This document shows positions 21,179 through 34,700 of a DNA stretch of 64,000 bases, piece by piece. Both the position numbers and the translations under genes were made by a program. The first letter of the stretch is position 1. Each line of letters opens with the position of its first letter. The notes under the pieces are model-generated. The model made no database searches, was not told where the DNA came from, and worked only from the letters and a program-made list of their open reading frames with translations. Origin of the DNA: Ceratorhiza oryzae-sativae (Eukaryota; Basidiomycota; Agaricomycetes; Cantharellales; Ceratobasidiaceae); assembly GCA_030998015.1 (NCBI GenBank), contig JARWMV010000238.1, positions 1 through 64,000 of the forward strand, in the 5' to 3' direction.

Positions 21179-23308
21179 ACATAGTTACTTTGACTCGCGC
21201 ATGTAACTTTGTACGAATCTGATATCTTGTGTCTGGCTAGTTGAACTTCCGGAGACGTAAATGTCTATTATTTCTCTCACCATAAAGCAGGGCTGACGTG
21301 TATCGTGAGTATGAATGTGTACTCGTCCAAAGCCGATCTGCAAGTTAGAGCTATTCAGATCATAGTGTCTGAATAAGCCAAATGAGTTCTAACTAGTAAA
21401 TTGGTTTTTGGCCGAGGCAGGGGGTTTACTTGGTGCCTTTGATCACACATCAAGAAAACAGGTTTTTGCGCACTAAAATATCACGAACCTGTTGAGGCTG
21501 TTGAGAATGTTGAAACAAAACTTCCGCCGGGAGCTCTTTTGGACATGTTGAACAGCCCGGGCGGCGGTCTGCATAAATGCCTGGGTCCCAAATTGTCCCA
21601 ATGATGTATATATGATAAGTGGTCCAGCCCGAGCCCCTTGACCTTGCTTCCGCCTCTGGGGCTAGTCGTACCACTGAACCACGGCAGAAATTTCACGGCA
21701 ATTATTGATTCTGTGATGTTTTTTATATGCAATATCAGAAGCTCGTGCGGCTAAGATACAAACCACGGGACGAAACACATGAGATGGCACAGATAAGACT
21801 CAACACAACACTTGCAGGCCACCATGGACTCTGCACTGCTACCGGGTGACATGCTACTGGTCAATAAACAGTGGGCGTACTAAAGCTCCGAGTTCTATCC
21901 AAAACATGAATGATAAGATAGCTGAAATGTCTAACGAAGTAGCAATTACTATTTGCACAAGCACGGGAAACTCAGCATCCTTGGACACCCCACCTGGAGA
22001 TTCTTTAGAAACTTTGTATATATATCTACGAATAGAATATATCCAATGTGCAGCGTGCTCAAGACAATGCCAAAAGCGCACGTGTGATTCACCAGTGGAA
22101 AGACTATGTTGAATGCTGAATAGCTATGGGGCTGAAGGTCCCCCTTTATACACAATAGGGGCTGCATTCATGAATGCGTGGAACGATATAGAACACATGT
22201 GCTTTGATTCACAGTATCTTGCTAGTGCCTTTGGGTGTGAGGCCGTTCTACTATGAATATGATTTCAACAGATTCAACCTGTTCAGTCCAGTGGATGGTG
22301 ACGTTGGAGAGTGAGTTTGCGTCTTCTTCAATGATGATTCAGCTTCTTTTCGACGCTGGAATAGGGGGGTATACCCCTGGAGTTTGGTCATGTATGCTCG
22401 GTCTCGTAATCTTATCGTTTTCCACTACCTCGCACACCCGTCCCCAACGCTGTTGCTTGCACCACGCACCAATCCGATATTTAGAGAAGAACGCGAAGTT
22501 GAAGAGCCAAATGCTGCCTCCACTCGGTTGACAGTGCCAGAGACCAGATGACGGGAACAGCCGCCAATTGATAACTACCCTCTCGTTGTCTGTGGTACGT
22601 GCGAGGGGCCTTTGGACCGGAATCATGGTCCCCCTAGGCAGCCTTGGATTACTTGTAAAGCGGCGATAGGCAACTAGTAGTTCTATGCGCTCCCGGTATC
22701 ACGCCAGACGCTTCATCTCCTTTCCCGGTTCCAATAGTGCTCTAAGCGGCCTCCTCGCATCCCCAAAAATACGTAGTAATCGAGGCAATACAATATTATA
22801 TTTAACCCAGCGTTGACGGAAAGTGAACATCGTGAACGCTCCTGATTTAGGGCCAGCCGAGCGCGGTGGCCGATCCTCGGCAAATGTGTGCCTGGAAGTA
22901 CAGTAATTCTCGCAGAACCAAGGTTATTTTCCGTTACTTTTGAATGAAAATCAACACTGCCAATCGATTATATGCGCGCACTCGTGTATTACCATACTTG
23001 AACAAAACCAATTAGATGAGTTAATGCTCCCAGCCGTGATAATGGAGTGGTTTGTAGCGCTCATTAATAGAAGGGTCGCACTAAATCCAGTATGAAGCCG
23101 ACATCTGAGCATATGCGTCATGCAAGTTGAGCTAAGAGAGCTTCAGGAAGCTGGCGCGGGAGCATTTGGGGCACTTCTGAATCGTCAAACGTCGATCGGA
23201 TTATATATCAGCATAAATTTCCCTTGTAAAAAACAGATAGATTATACAGCGGGGGTGTAGCGAGAAACCATTGTCCAGTCCATTCAATGCCGTTTGGGAT
23301 TAGCCCAT
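21179..23308. other. No gene recognised
   Basis: About 2.1 kb with only short frames. A minus-strand frame at 22081-21854 encodes a hydrophobic segment (VIATSLDISAILSFMFWIEL) that could be a helix of a decayed or spliced membrane protein, but no complete gene can be built. The rest shows no repeat or RNA gene that I can see. Confidence 0.4.
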
Positions 23309-23998
23309 TTAAACAGGCACCTTCTTGAGAGAATCATCAGAATGTGCATCACCGCCCTGGTAAGGGGATGTAGTGTTTGAATTGTCTTGCGTGAAATTTT
23401 CCATAGGAATACCAATGGAGCCACCAGTAACATGGAGTTTTCCGCCGGCGCTAGGTCGATGCTGTTAGCCACGGCCTGAATGAAACGCTATAGGGCAAAC
23501 TCACCATTCGACGCCGTTGTAACCCTCCCTCGACAATGCCCTCCAGCACAATACCAACAGTACCAGTGTAATCGTGCCCTCGACGAGAGCAAGCGTGCCC
23601 GATATAGCGTCGATAATATCGGCGGCCATCCAACCCTCAAGGGCGTAGTTGGCGATCACACATAGAGCCGTTATCCCACCGCCAAACCAGCAAATCATAC
23701 AAAGGGCCAGTGGCCATATATTACCCGCGTGCTTGAGAAACGGCGGTGTAGGGCATCGTGGGGTCGTCGTTAGCTTTTTGTACTTGGCAAGAAGGCACAT
23801 GACGGTGATGTTGTGGATCAAAGTAACGCCGAAAGCAGCGGGGATAACAAACAACGAAACCATCCCGAGCCGAACCATACTCAGGCCAAACGAGGTGTTC
23901 GAGACGATCAAAGAGGCGATCAGCAGCCGGCTGACCAGCTTCCCCCGGGAGCTCTCCGAAAAGTCAGAACTGCGGCCAAGGGCAGGTGAAGCTGACAT
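23309..23998 (-). CDS. Four-helix integral membrane protein, paralog of the gene at 59583
   Basis: Exon 1 is 23998-23505 and exon 2 is 23450-23309, separated by a 54-bp intron (donor GTGAGT, branch GGCTAAC, acceptor CTAG). The product has about 210 residues with four hydrophobic segments, near residues 25-60 (two), 95-115 and 125-150, and a hydrophilic acidic tail from exon 2 ending DDSLKKVPV. Shared motifs with the plus-strand gene at 59583 are FLKHAGNIWPL (LLKHGANIWGL) and LCWRALSREGYNG (ICWKALSKEGYYG). The layout resembles the small tetraspan proteins common in Agaricomycetes. Function is unknown. Confidence 0.75.
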
Positions 23999-26700
23999 CT
24001 TTGGTAAGTGAAACGGGGGCGGGTACCGTGCTAGGTAATGGTTTGTGCAAGAATATATAGCGGCAGGATTGGCGATGGGTCGACCGTGGATTAAGCAGTG
24101 CTGGTATCACGATGCTGCTGGGATTAAACTGAAGCTTCGTTTGCGAAGCAGGCACAATGAGCGCTGATGCTGTACATCACGAGCCGGCTCGCCTAGCACG
24201 TGCTTTTAGTTCAGCAAGAACGCTTGGACCGGGATGAAGAAAGAGATGAGATTCGAGGTTTAGTTTACAATTTTGAAATAGCCACGAGTCCGTACGGTGA
24301 CGAAGAATGTATATATGTCACGAACTACAAGCTGTTCTGATATCTTGTTCATGCTGTCCCTGTGCACGTGGTAGTTTTTTCGACGATTTGACTATTGGAA
24401 TCCATTAAAATCGGCAAGATCTTATTAGGAAGAGTTCCCGTGGACTGTTTGAAAGGATCGTTACCTTCAAATAGGCGAGGAGGGTTTTCGTCTCGGATGA
24501 CCGACATAGCTTTGCCGTTTCTAACCTCTCGAAGTTCTGCATACTTGGAAGGGTTATTGAGAGGCATATCCAATCGAATACTGTGCTAATAGAGCCAGCC
24601 GGTACATTGGGTGAGCATACAGCGACGGACTGAACGACTGAGATATTCAGCTTTGTCTTATTGATATGTGCTGTGGGACTGCTGTACGCGCATAATGGGG
24701 CTCGCTCTATGTTTGAGCTCGGTGTTCACATTCTCGGATATGAGTAACTGGCCAGCTGATCGCTTGCTCCCAGCCTCGAATCTGCCTCATCTTTCATCCT
24801 CAATCTTGACTGAAGTCACAGTCACTGATTGAGTTGCTGTCATTGAGGCGAATGCTGGGTATGCCAACGAAGAGAGAAACCGCCCACAAACTCGATACCA
24901 AGCGGCGGCTCTGCCTACTTTCCTGAGGGAGGACTGACGTCTTGGGAAACCACGTGACACCGGGTACAACACGACTAGATCGGTAGCTCGCTGCAGGGTG
25001 GTCATTCGACGCTCGACTGGACTATATCACACCATCCGCGTCGCTTCATCATCATGAACGATACCTGTCGCCTCGAAACCACAAGATTGAACATTGGCGA
25101 ACGCTTGTCCTGCTCTCCGATTACCTATGTGGTGTCTGTTCGATGACGCAGACCATAGAACGCGTTGCGGCTCAGTCCAGCCATCTCCATGTTTGCTGGG
25201 TTGACTACAACAACGAATTGACCGTAAGCTCGGCAGTTGTGGCGCTGTTGATTTTTTGGCTCACTCGTTGCGTGCCACACGATTCATATCGTTCGAATGC
25301 TCTCGTCTTTGCACACGCACATGTATCAGTATCCACTATGTCATCGCGCTTTGTTATCCTATGTCACCTTCGTTATCACTATGCTTCCCACAGATCACAC
25401 GAGCACAGAGCCGCACATATACTTTCATCATCCACTGGGACCCTCGCCAGCATCAGAAGGTAGCCCGACGAGCCGGATTAGGTTGTGGTGCCCCTTGGCA
25501 AGGGTGGCCACACGAACAAACCACCAGCTCTGAGGCCCTTCTCCTACTCAAGCACGTTCAAACGGTATGGGGAATCAGGGGTTTGTCCCTCAGGGGAATG
25601 ACAATGTGCATTTCAAATTCAAGTGAGAGGAGTCGAGTCGGTAGCACAATGAGCGGGTGAGTATTGGCAAATTTGGTTCAAAAGCCATTTGTTAAAAGGC
25701 GAGCTTTCGCAACCAGCTCGTATCCCAGCTTCGGAGGCCAGGAGCTGAATGTGCTGACCTCTACGATGATGTACGTGTTCCAAACCCTAGCCTTTTCAAC
25801 CGGGCTCGATGTTTCACTCGACAGTAGTGGTTGATCGGTGGGTCGGAGCCTCGAGCATGGCTTATTCCTTGCTGCGTCATAAATCTTGACGCATGGTGCC
25901 ATCTTTCTCTCTTGGTTTACGCTGGATAGCTCCCCACTACAAAATGAATGTTAGGGGTCTTATGCAAAATAGGATGTGAGGCAAATTGGCACAGGTAAGT
26001 TCCGTTCCAATACCTCACTTAGGCGAACTGAGGCTACAGTCGGGGAGCAATATTTTCTCTGAGCTACAATCCACCCGGTATTTCTCCTTCGCTCTCATGC
26101 TCATATTCTCCATCACGTTTCGTCGCTTGTTTGTGGTTCGCACGCCTTGCGCTCCGGTAATCGTGTTTCTTTGCGTCTACGCTGCCGAACTTTACTCGCG
26201 GTTGTAATTTTCATCGTTTGCTCAATTGATTCCAACCATCCCCGCGCTTCGCACTCGTCTCCCATCTCCTGAGAGTCACTTCGCGCCTATGGGCTGTCCG
26301 AGGCATGTGATTTCGATTAAGCTTTTGCGGGTAAACAAGCGCTTCTGCCGGTGGGGCGATCATCAGCGGCGTTTTTGACTCAAGGGAGGATGATTGTCCT
26401 ATCCACCACGTGAGTCTTGCTGACGCCGCAACCATTCTAGCCAAGATCTCAGTATAAGATAATCACAAAAACGTCGCAAAGCGCATGTTCGCCATCCACG
26501 ATACCGTTGAATGCGCAATGAAGTCTAGGCCTCGGCTCAGACTGAGGGGGTTGGCTTCTATTTTGGTGTTCCCACCCGACTGGGACGGGCCTGCGTCGAA
26601 TAGTCGATAAATCTCCTAACCATGCACGATACACTCAGTGCACTCCGTCTGCGGTCTGGTTCGTAGCACCTACAGACATTTCCCTCCCGGGCTGGTAGGC
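23999..26700. other. No gene recognised
   Basis: This 2.7-kb interval has short frames on both strands. The longest, at 25256-25660, shows no motif, signal peptide or plausible splice partner. CpG content is normal, unlike the repeat-rich first 17 kb. I see no RNA gene or repeat. Confidence 0.4.
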
Positions 26701-28700
26701 GATGAGAGCTCCCTTTAGCGGCCAGTCCGTGCGCTGGGGGGGCTAACATTTATCCCGCAACATGGGAGCCCCATCTCTCGCGACTGCCGAAACCCTCCGG
26801 GCTTTGGCATCCCTCCGCTCACTTCTTCCCTCATTCTCTCCCATCCTTCCCTCTCCCTCGTCTGCGAAGTTTGTGGTCACTCAACTGGCGAGGAGCGCCG
26901 AACCGGCTGGAAAGTGGATGGAAAGCCCATGTGATACTCTAGCGCATGATTTGTGCCATAAGAGACAGCGTGAGTATGTTATCAAGTCGAGACATGCGTT
27001 TGAGCTAATGATATAACCCCGAGCAGCCTTGGTCCGCTCTCCAAGGGCCACGAAAACATACCATCTACTCTTCCTCCTTCAGCTTCGACTAAGGGCCGAA
27101 GCTTCCCTAGTCGACTCTTTCCCCCGCCCGACCTGGCGGTTCCCACCTCGACGACGCCCTCGCGCCATTCCCACGTTGCTCCCTCCTGAAATCCGGGCTG
27201 TCCACCTACCACCCAAGATCCGGCGTACGAGGTTCGGCGGCCCACTCACTCCTTGACCTGCCCACACCCAACCCAGGAGACTCCCGCCGCCGCCCAAGGT
27301 GCCCCCCCCACCGTCCCTTATCTCCCGCCCACCTACCAAGCTAGACAACAGCTCTTTGCAAGACGCATACGAGTCTTTGATCCTTGTCTGGCTCGGTGCC
27401 AAGGCGAAGGTCCTGGGTATGATGACGCGCCTGCGCGCTCGAGTAACCGTACGCGCGTGACTATTCAGACTCTGGGGTTAGAGGCCTCAGCTCAAAGTTC
27501 TCGGGTGGTCAGTCCGGGTGGTGCTGTCAACCGGCCTCGGCGCATTCGTCACGCTTAGGCGAAGCAGGGTAGAGGAACCCAAGGTCACCGATCGAGTACC
27601 GGCCACCACTCTCGGCCCCGACTCACCGGTTGCACCCGTCGCTACACCCATCCTCGCCTTCTTCACCCCTAATCCAAACCTCAAGCCCGCAAAGGCAGCT
27701 TCGATATATCGAGCTGTCTTGCCGGCTGGAAGTGTGGGTGAGAGAGCGGTACCGCACCTTGCATAGGTACATTGGTACCTTGGACGTGAGGGAGAGCTAG
27801 GGGCGACGCTAGCCGGGCGCGATCAGACTTCCGTGTGGAACGGGGGCTTCTACTGGAGCGCGCCGAGCTGTCTCACCCCGAGTCGACCGTCAACGCCTCT
27901 TGTCGAGGATCCCGAGGAGGGACGGCTATGGTACAGATTGCCGGGTTCCGAGAACTGGAGCAAGAAGGTGTGGACGATTTGGAGTGGGGTGCACTGAGAC
28001 GGTGAGCCGGGTGCCCCACTGATGCGCGTCGCCGTAGCTGGATATGGCGTAAGTCTATCATGCGTACTCTATTTCTTAATCTCATTTGGTATTTTCTCTA
28101 GCTTCTCTCCCGTGGTCGGATGACTGTATGCCGCTGGTCGTCGGCAGTCGGGTCTTACTAGTAGTTGCTTTTCATGTCATACTCATACTTGTCTTCTATT
28201 TCATGTATTATTTTACTTTAACTCATTTTCCCTCTTCCAAGATGGCCCCTGACTACTGGTCTGGCGTGCCGGGTATGCATGTATGCATATATATCCTGGC
28301 CCTCCCTCGGAAAAACTAAACCTCGTTCAACAATCATCAATTGAGTACTCGCAATGCGGTCCCGCCGGCTTCACTGCATTCGTTTACCATTACTACTCAT
28401 CGAGCGCCCACACCCCCTCAGCATTGGTGATCTTACGTTTTAAGAACTTCATTTGCACTCGGTCATTCGGAGGTTCTTAATGCAAATAAACATGGCAAAA
28501 TTCAATGCAAACGGACAACATAGTGAGGCCGGCACTTGGGTGTGAAGACTGAATAAAACGCCGTAGAAACATATATCTCGTATGGAAAAGCTGTAGAAGC
28601 CATCAATAAATCGGTCGGTTCGTGAAATCAATCGGAGAGTTATTACAAATTAGGGTCAGATAGTGAGAGTATCAAAAGGGTTGAACGTTTGGGAGGTCGT
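26701..28700. other. GC- and C-rich interval, possibly a fragmentary gene
   Basis: A plus-strand frame from 26762 (MGAPSLATAETLRALASLRS...) and another at about 27281-27465 (proline-rich, then SLQDAYESLILVWLGAKAKV) look protein-like. Further frames continue to about 28000. I could not join them with convincing splice sites, and several in-frame stops intervene. It may be a decayed gene, or a gene with sequence errors. No family is recognised. Confidence 0.25.
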
Positions 28701-28751
28701 TACCTTTACCAAAGACACTCAGTGATCAGCTCGGACGTCCACTCTCCTCAC

Positions 28752-31700
28752 TCACCAGAACGCACACCATCCGCTGAAGCTTTGGCACAGGTTCTCGTAC
28801 TATCGGCGACATTATGAGTTTCGCGGTAGAGCACTTAGGTTGATACTAACCGATGTCGCTTGTTCGATGAGCTGAAGCACCTGATTCACCGTAGACAGCG
28901 AGTCTGGAGTATTGAAATCGCGACCTTTTGTGTAGCTACGTGAGCACAAGCTCTGAATGGCCTGTTCATACTCACCAGTGAGTTTATCTCGAACGCGGTT
29001 GTATACGGCTAGAGCTCGTTGGTCTCGTATTTCCTGCTTGGGACCAACATCGCCGCTGCGCTCTACGAAAGAGATAACGGTCAGCACCTCCATACGGGTA
29101 GCCTTGCAGGTACGGACCGTCAAAAATGTCCTGTTAGGGTGATTTGAGTAATCTGTGATTAATTATAATAGCGGTGGGGCACATACATTTTCATCCGCTC
29201 GGACTCTTCGATTCGGGATGCTCGGCGCTCCAATCGTTGTTCGTTGTGCCCCAGCCTCAGGGTTAGGTGCTGGAAGGCCACCACGGAGCTGTCCGCCTCG
29301 CATGCTGCCGGGACCGCCTGCGGTAGCAGCGGCCGCGGCAGCAGCCAATTGCATTAATCGCCAATTGACGAGTGGATCCCAAACGAACGCTTCCAACACT
29401 GAGAGCAGAGAGTCCTTGTTCCGCCGTAAAACCTCCATCGTGATGACGCAGGTGTTTCGGTACGAGCCTTGCCCCTTAATCCCACTAACCTGCCAAGGGT
29501 GTAAGTTGTTTGCGCATATATATCGAGAAGTGGTTGGCACACCTCCATAGCTTTAGTGAGCATACGGGTCAGTCGGAAAGGAACTCGCTCTGGATACTTT
29601 TCACGATTCATCCTATCGTTATACCATGAGCACGGCGATATACGTCTAGCCTCGTCAAAAACACTCACGCAACTTCGAAGCAATCTCCGAAATCAATGTG
29701 GATGACCTTTCCAGTAATTCGGTGAATGAGCAAGTTGGAGGGGTGCCGATCTCCAAGCCCAAGGATATAGCCGACCATGCTTGTGACAGCCAAGGATCGT
29801 GTGTAGGTCGTCCGCCTTTCCAGCCATTCTTCGGAATTGGTGCTTTTTAACCATAGAATGCGATACAAGTCTTGACCAGTGGTGTTGTCTAACGCATACT
29901 CGAACACTTCGACCTTTTGGATAAGAGTAAGACATCTAGTTATTCCGGTTAGCGTATGCTATTTTCCAGCGTTCCAATGCTTACTCATAATCTGGTGCCA
30001 TCTACAATAATCAACGTTACCAAATCGTGTGCTTGAGATTTATGTGTTGACTCACCTGAAGCATTAGCCGATATTCGATGTTTAGAAGGATCTTTCGCGT
30101 TTCTGTATAGATCCGACTCAATGAAAGCATCTCAAATAAAATGGGAGAGCCAACCTCGATAGTCACGAATGAGGACGTGCAGAGTTTCTGTTTGTTGAAC
30201 CCATCCCATGAGGCCGACGTTCGGGGCAAGAGGAACGATTGGATACCGTTGTATGTGAAGTGAACGCTTGAAACTATCAGGATCTTGTGATAGCAGCGTA
30301 TTGACGAGGCCAAACAGCTGCATTGCACGCTCGTCTTGGCGCAAATCCTCGTGTCCTAAATTCCCATATATTGAGCTTGTTGTTCGAAAAATGGTTTGAA
30401 GCTCACCTTTCAGCCCGAATTGATATTCCTTGCCGTCACTGCCAACAATCGTCATGCGCCGAGGGCGTTGCTTCGATGCAATGATTGCAAGGTTGGGAGA
30501 AAAGCTGGCAATGGTAACCACCGGACCACCAACTGAGTAGGAGCCTATTCGAAACGTAGATGAGCGCGCTGAAAAACTGAGGCACAGGAACTGCGAACCA
30601 GGAATAGCCAAACGCAGGTTTCGTGCTCGCTTTAGTATAGGGCTAGCAAACTGCAGATCTAGAAGAGGCATTCCTGCCAACTGCCGCTCGATACGCTTGA
30701 AAACAATATAGTATCTACGGAAAATTAGCGGCTAATTCCCCAGGTAGTTTCCACAAACCCACATATCCCAAGCCGCTGTAAGATCGCGCACATTGCCATA
30801 GGTTTGATAGGCGCGGGTATGCTCCGAGCTTGAGCAAGTTGTTCTCCGAAGTTCTGCAAGAAGGACCTTTCGCGCGTGGTGGCGCCGCCCTGTCGGTAGC
30901 ACGTTACTAAAATCCCGCTGCAGAATATTTGATATATACCCGCTCTAGCTGAGCATGTAACGGCTCTAGGACAGCAATCATGCCCTCTGGATCTCGTTCG
31001 GTGAAGTATAACCTTGACGCTTCTTCCAGTCCCTCATGCCACATTTCCGGCCAAAGGATTGCAACTCGAATTAGCTCCTGACTAATCGAAAGGGCCTCCT
31101 CAACTAGCACATTGTTCTGGGCCCTCATCCTGTCAAGAATCAACAAGGCCGCTTGCTTCCGAGCCACACTTGTACTCCGAGAGGCGACTGATAGCGGATA
31201 GATCAACGCTTGAGGATGTGCTTGCGCAACACCTAGAAGCAGGCTGTTGATTAGATTTCGAATCAGCGGGCTAGGAGTCTGGATCCTGGCAATAATCTGG
31301 TAAAGGAAGCTTTGAGCCCCAATAGAGGCACTGTGGGCTTGGACGTACTTGGGGTATAACATCCAGCCAAGTGTCTGCTGGCAACGCCGATATCCCTTCC
31401 GCCATATCCTTGTGGACAGCCTGGACGAATGTCAGATACAGAACTTCTAAATAATGCAGTATGATACTCACTGGATGAGCACCATATTTGAACCACATTG
31501 TCTACAAGATACAATGATTACTATGATAGACCTGAAGGCACGAATAAAGCTGTACGAACCAGTAACCGAAGACTATCTTGAAGGCTTGTGATTTTCCTCA
31601 GCTCGATGCTTCGGAAAAAGCCTGCTAGCGGTTAGTGATTAACCAGGCCGGAGGAGGGAAATGTACCTTGCATGGCTCCAAGGATATATGCAATGGTAGT

Positions 31701-34700
31701 TGAAGAGATCTCTTCGGTTCGCTGATCTGTTTGGCTTTCGTTCAAAGAGATCACCTCGTGGTTTGCAGACGCCCAGGTCGACCATGCTAGAGAGTATCCG
31801 TTTAACAGCACTCCTGCGAGCATAAGATCGTAGCCAGCTAACCTTTATACCAGTCTGGAGCGATCTTGGTGGCTAAGTCATAGCCACTCAATACAACGTC
31901 AGGTTTATTCTGTTAAGACGATCAGCTATGGGGCGATTCAATGGGCTCCCCGCGTACCGTTGCCCATTTAGGATCAAGCTCGGCCATCCACTCTGCCCGT
32001 TTCAGATAACACTTCGCTATCAGTTTCCCGAAATGCTTTAGCCGTGGCTCAGTATTCAATTCATCGATGTGAGCGTAGGGGTCTTCCGGGTCGAGTCCCA
32101 TGTCACGAGACATGTCGGCAATGAATCCAGACATAGCTTGAATAGTCCTGAGCTTATGGTCGCCGGTCCATAAAAACTTGAGGTGAGAGTAGATAACCTC
32201 GGGCGGTGCAACGGAGCCCTGAAGTCGAGTCAGTGGCATGAAAATAAGAGAATGGGAATCAATGTACTCCAGAGGACGAAGTCCAAAACCTTTCATCCAA
32301 AAGCGAGTTGAAGGTCCTTTCCGCCAAGAAGTATCGACCGTTTTTGCGACAGAGGTTCGCAAACTTTGTCCACATCGTCGGATCTTGCCTAGGAGTAAGA
32401 ACCAGCGTACGTAGCTGAACAATCCTCTGCCAGACTTCAACTTCGGGCTGGGCCTGTTGTAGTCTGAGTAGTACGACAAGTTGAGTAATGCCAAAGGTAT
32501 GCGTCCAATGAATTCCTTACCGATGCATCCAAACTTTTTGGATCGCGCTCTGACGTTCTGGGTTGTCCGCAGACATCTTCCACTTGATCATCTACACAGG
32601 AATCAGTTGGGGCGAATCGGAATAGCTCCATTTTCTTTACCTCTTCGATCTGCTCGCCAAGGCAAATTAGTATATATTGTGGCTACAATCAAATCTCACT
32701 TGCCTCGCTAAGCATTTGCATCCTCAGGACCATACTGTAGGGCATGTAAGTCTAAGGAGAATGCATTCGTCCTGTCTTTTACCTGTAAGAGCGACCATAA
32801 TTCTGCTCCGCCAAAGCCGTCAACTCCTCGTCCTGTTGCTCACGTGCCCGATCTACATGCTGCTGCGCGCGCGCGAACCGATCACGATGGATAGCCTGGA
32901 TAGCCTTGTAATAGGAGCAGTCAGCCGTATTCTCGTCTAGCGTATTGATGTATTCGGCCTGTGGACAAGTCAGTTGGTTTCTTTTGTGTGCTTGCCACAC
33001 GTACCATCGAATCCCATTTCTGCAGTGACCTACATCACAAACTAAGATAAGTGCTTGGTTAGAAATTTGCATTACGTATAACTGACCATGCTGCAGCCGT
33101 CGCCTAAAATAATCATGAGTTTATATCTTTACTAAATGGGAAGGAATCTCACAAGTGGTGCAATCTGGACCCTCATGAAGTGGGTGGCGTTCGTCCATTC
33201 CCTCCTAGACATTTCCTCGAGTTGACGCCATCTATTACTCGTTAGCAGCAATCCTCATCAAAAAGAAGGATGACCCACTCTCCGAGTGCGTGAAGACATC
33301 TGCCAAAGTTTATCAGCAGATATTGAAAATAGTATTACAATAGTCATACCTCATCTTGCCCAGGATCACCGATTCAGATTCTGCCTCGTGCTCACTTCGG
33401 TGATTGTATAATGCATATGCTTCTCCCCACTACGGCCGGCCACGTTAGAAACAAACGAGACGCAACGGGAAATTACACTCACTTTTCCAAGCCTCTCGTA
33501 CCATTGTTCATGCTCAACAAACCCTGGCTGATCACGCGCTGCCTGTAAAAACAGGTCAGTAAAACCCGGCAGACCAACTTATGAAGCTTACAGTCAGGGT
33601 TCCATACGCAGCATCCGATTGTCCAAGTCGCGTATTGATGAGAATCAACGACTCGATCACAGCATTCGAAGAACTCGACCCGCTCAAGAAATCCAATTCT
33701 CGCCAATGGAGCGCTTTAGCAAACGCATGAGTTCGTAGAGCACATTCAGAGAGCGTGGGAAGGGGAATGGGCAGTGGCCTGGTTGTAGGAGTTAGTACCC
33801 TATAATCAGTCACGAAGAGAACCGATTTCACTTGTCGTCATGCTCCATGAACTCCGCAGCGTTCAGAATCATATGGCAGACGTCGGCTGGGCTACGAGGG
33901 TCGACGAGGGCGTACTCCAGCACTCTGTCGAGTTCGTCTCGTAGGTCTTCCGTCAGAGAGAAATAGCAACTGAGGAACTATCAATAAATAATGCCAAACA
34001 GCTCGCATATATCCTACCGGAAAAAGCTAATACTGAAGAGCTCTTTCAGCAGGGGCATATACTATCAGCCTGTATTAGACTCCATTTCTGTCCGAGAAGA
34101 AAAGGTACATGCCATGTCAGCGAGCGTCCGACAAGAGCGCAACGCGTGGGACGGTGATTCCTTTAGACACTCGATCGCAAACTTTCTGATCCACTCTCGC
34201 CAATCTTCGGGCGTCGATATTTGAGCTGTATCCCAAGCTGCCCTCAGATGTTGTTGTACGACTACCAGTGGCGCAGCCTCGGCTACAGGCTCGAGTCGGT
34301 CGAATGGGCTTGAATTGATTGTAAGTGATGAGCCCGCGCAAGGTCTGTCGACTTACTATTCGGGTGGGATGTAGAGCGGAATGGGGATGTTTTTCATCAT
34401 TTTCTGAGCGAGATTAGTGTAGGGGGGGTGGCTAATACGATTGGCCTGCAAACACTTGTCGATGGTAGGAACGAGCACCACGAAATCTTGTCCGAATATT
34501 TGCATCAAAGTACAAATTGCGTCCATGACGGCGATTCGTACTAAGGACATGATCAATATCAGGACATTGACAACGGATATGCTCTTACGATCATTGCCCG
34601 AATGAGATAGAATACGAAGCAACGGATGAATGACTGACAAGCCCCAACCGCATCAGTCGAGCCAACACATGAAACAAAAACCTGACACACTCCGCGAGAA

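Noticed and set aside
25143..25660. Overlapping plus-strand frames as a host gene
   Set aside because: No domain, no signal peptide and no splice partner; three overlapping frames are equally open.
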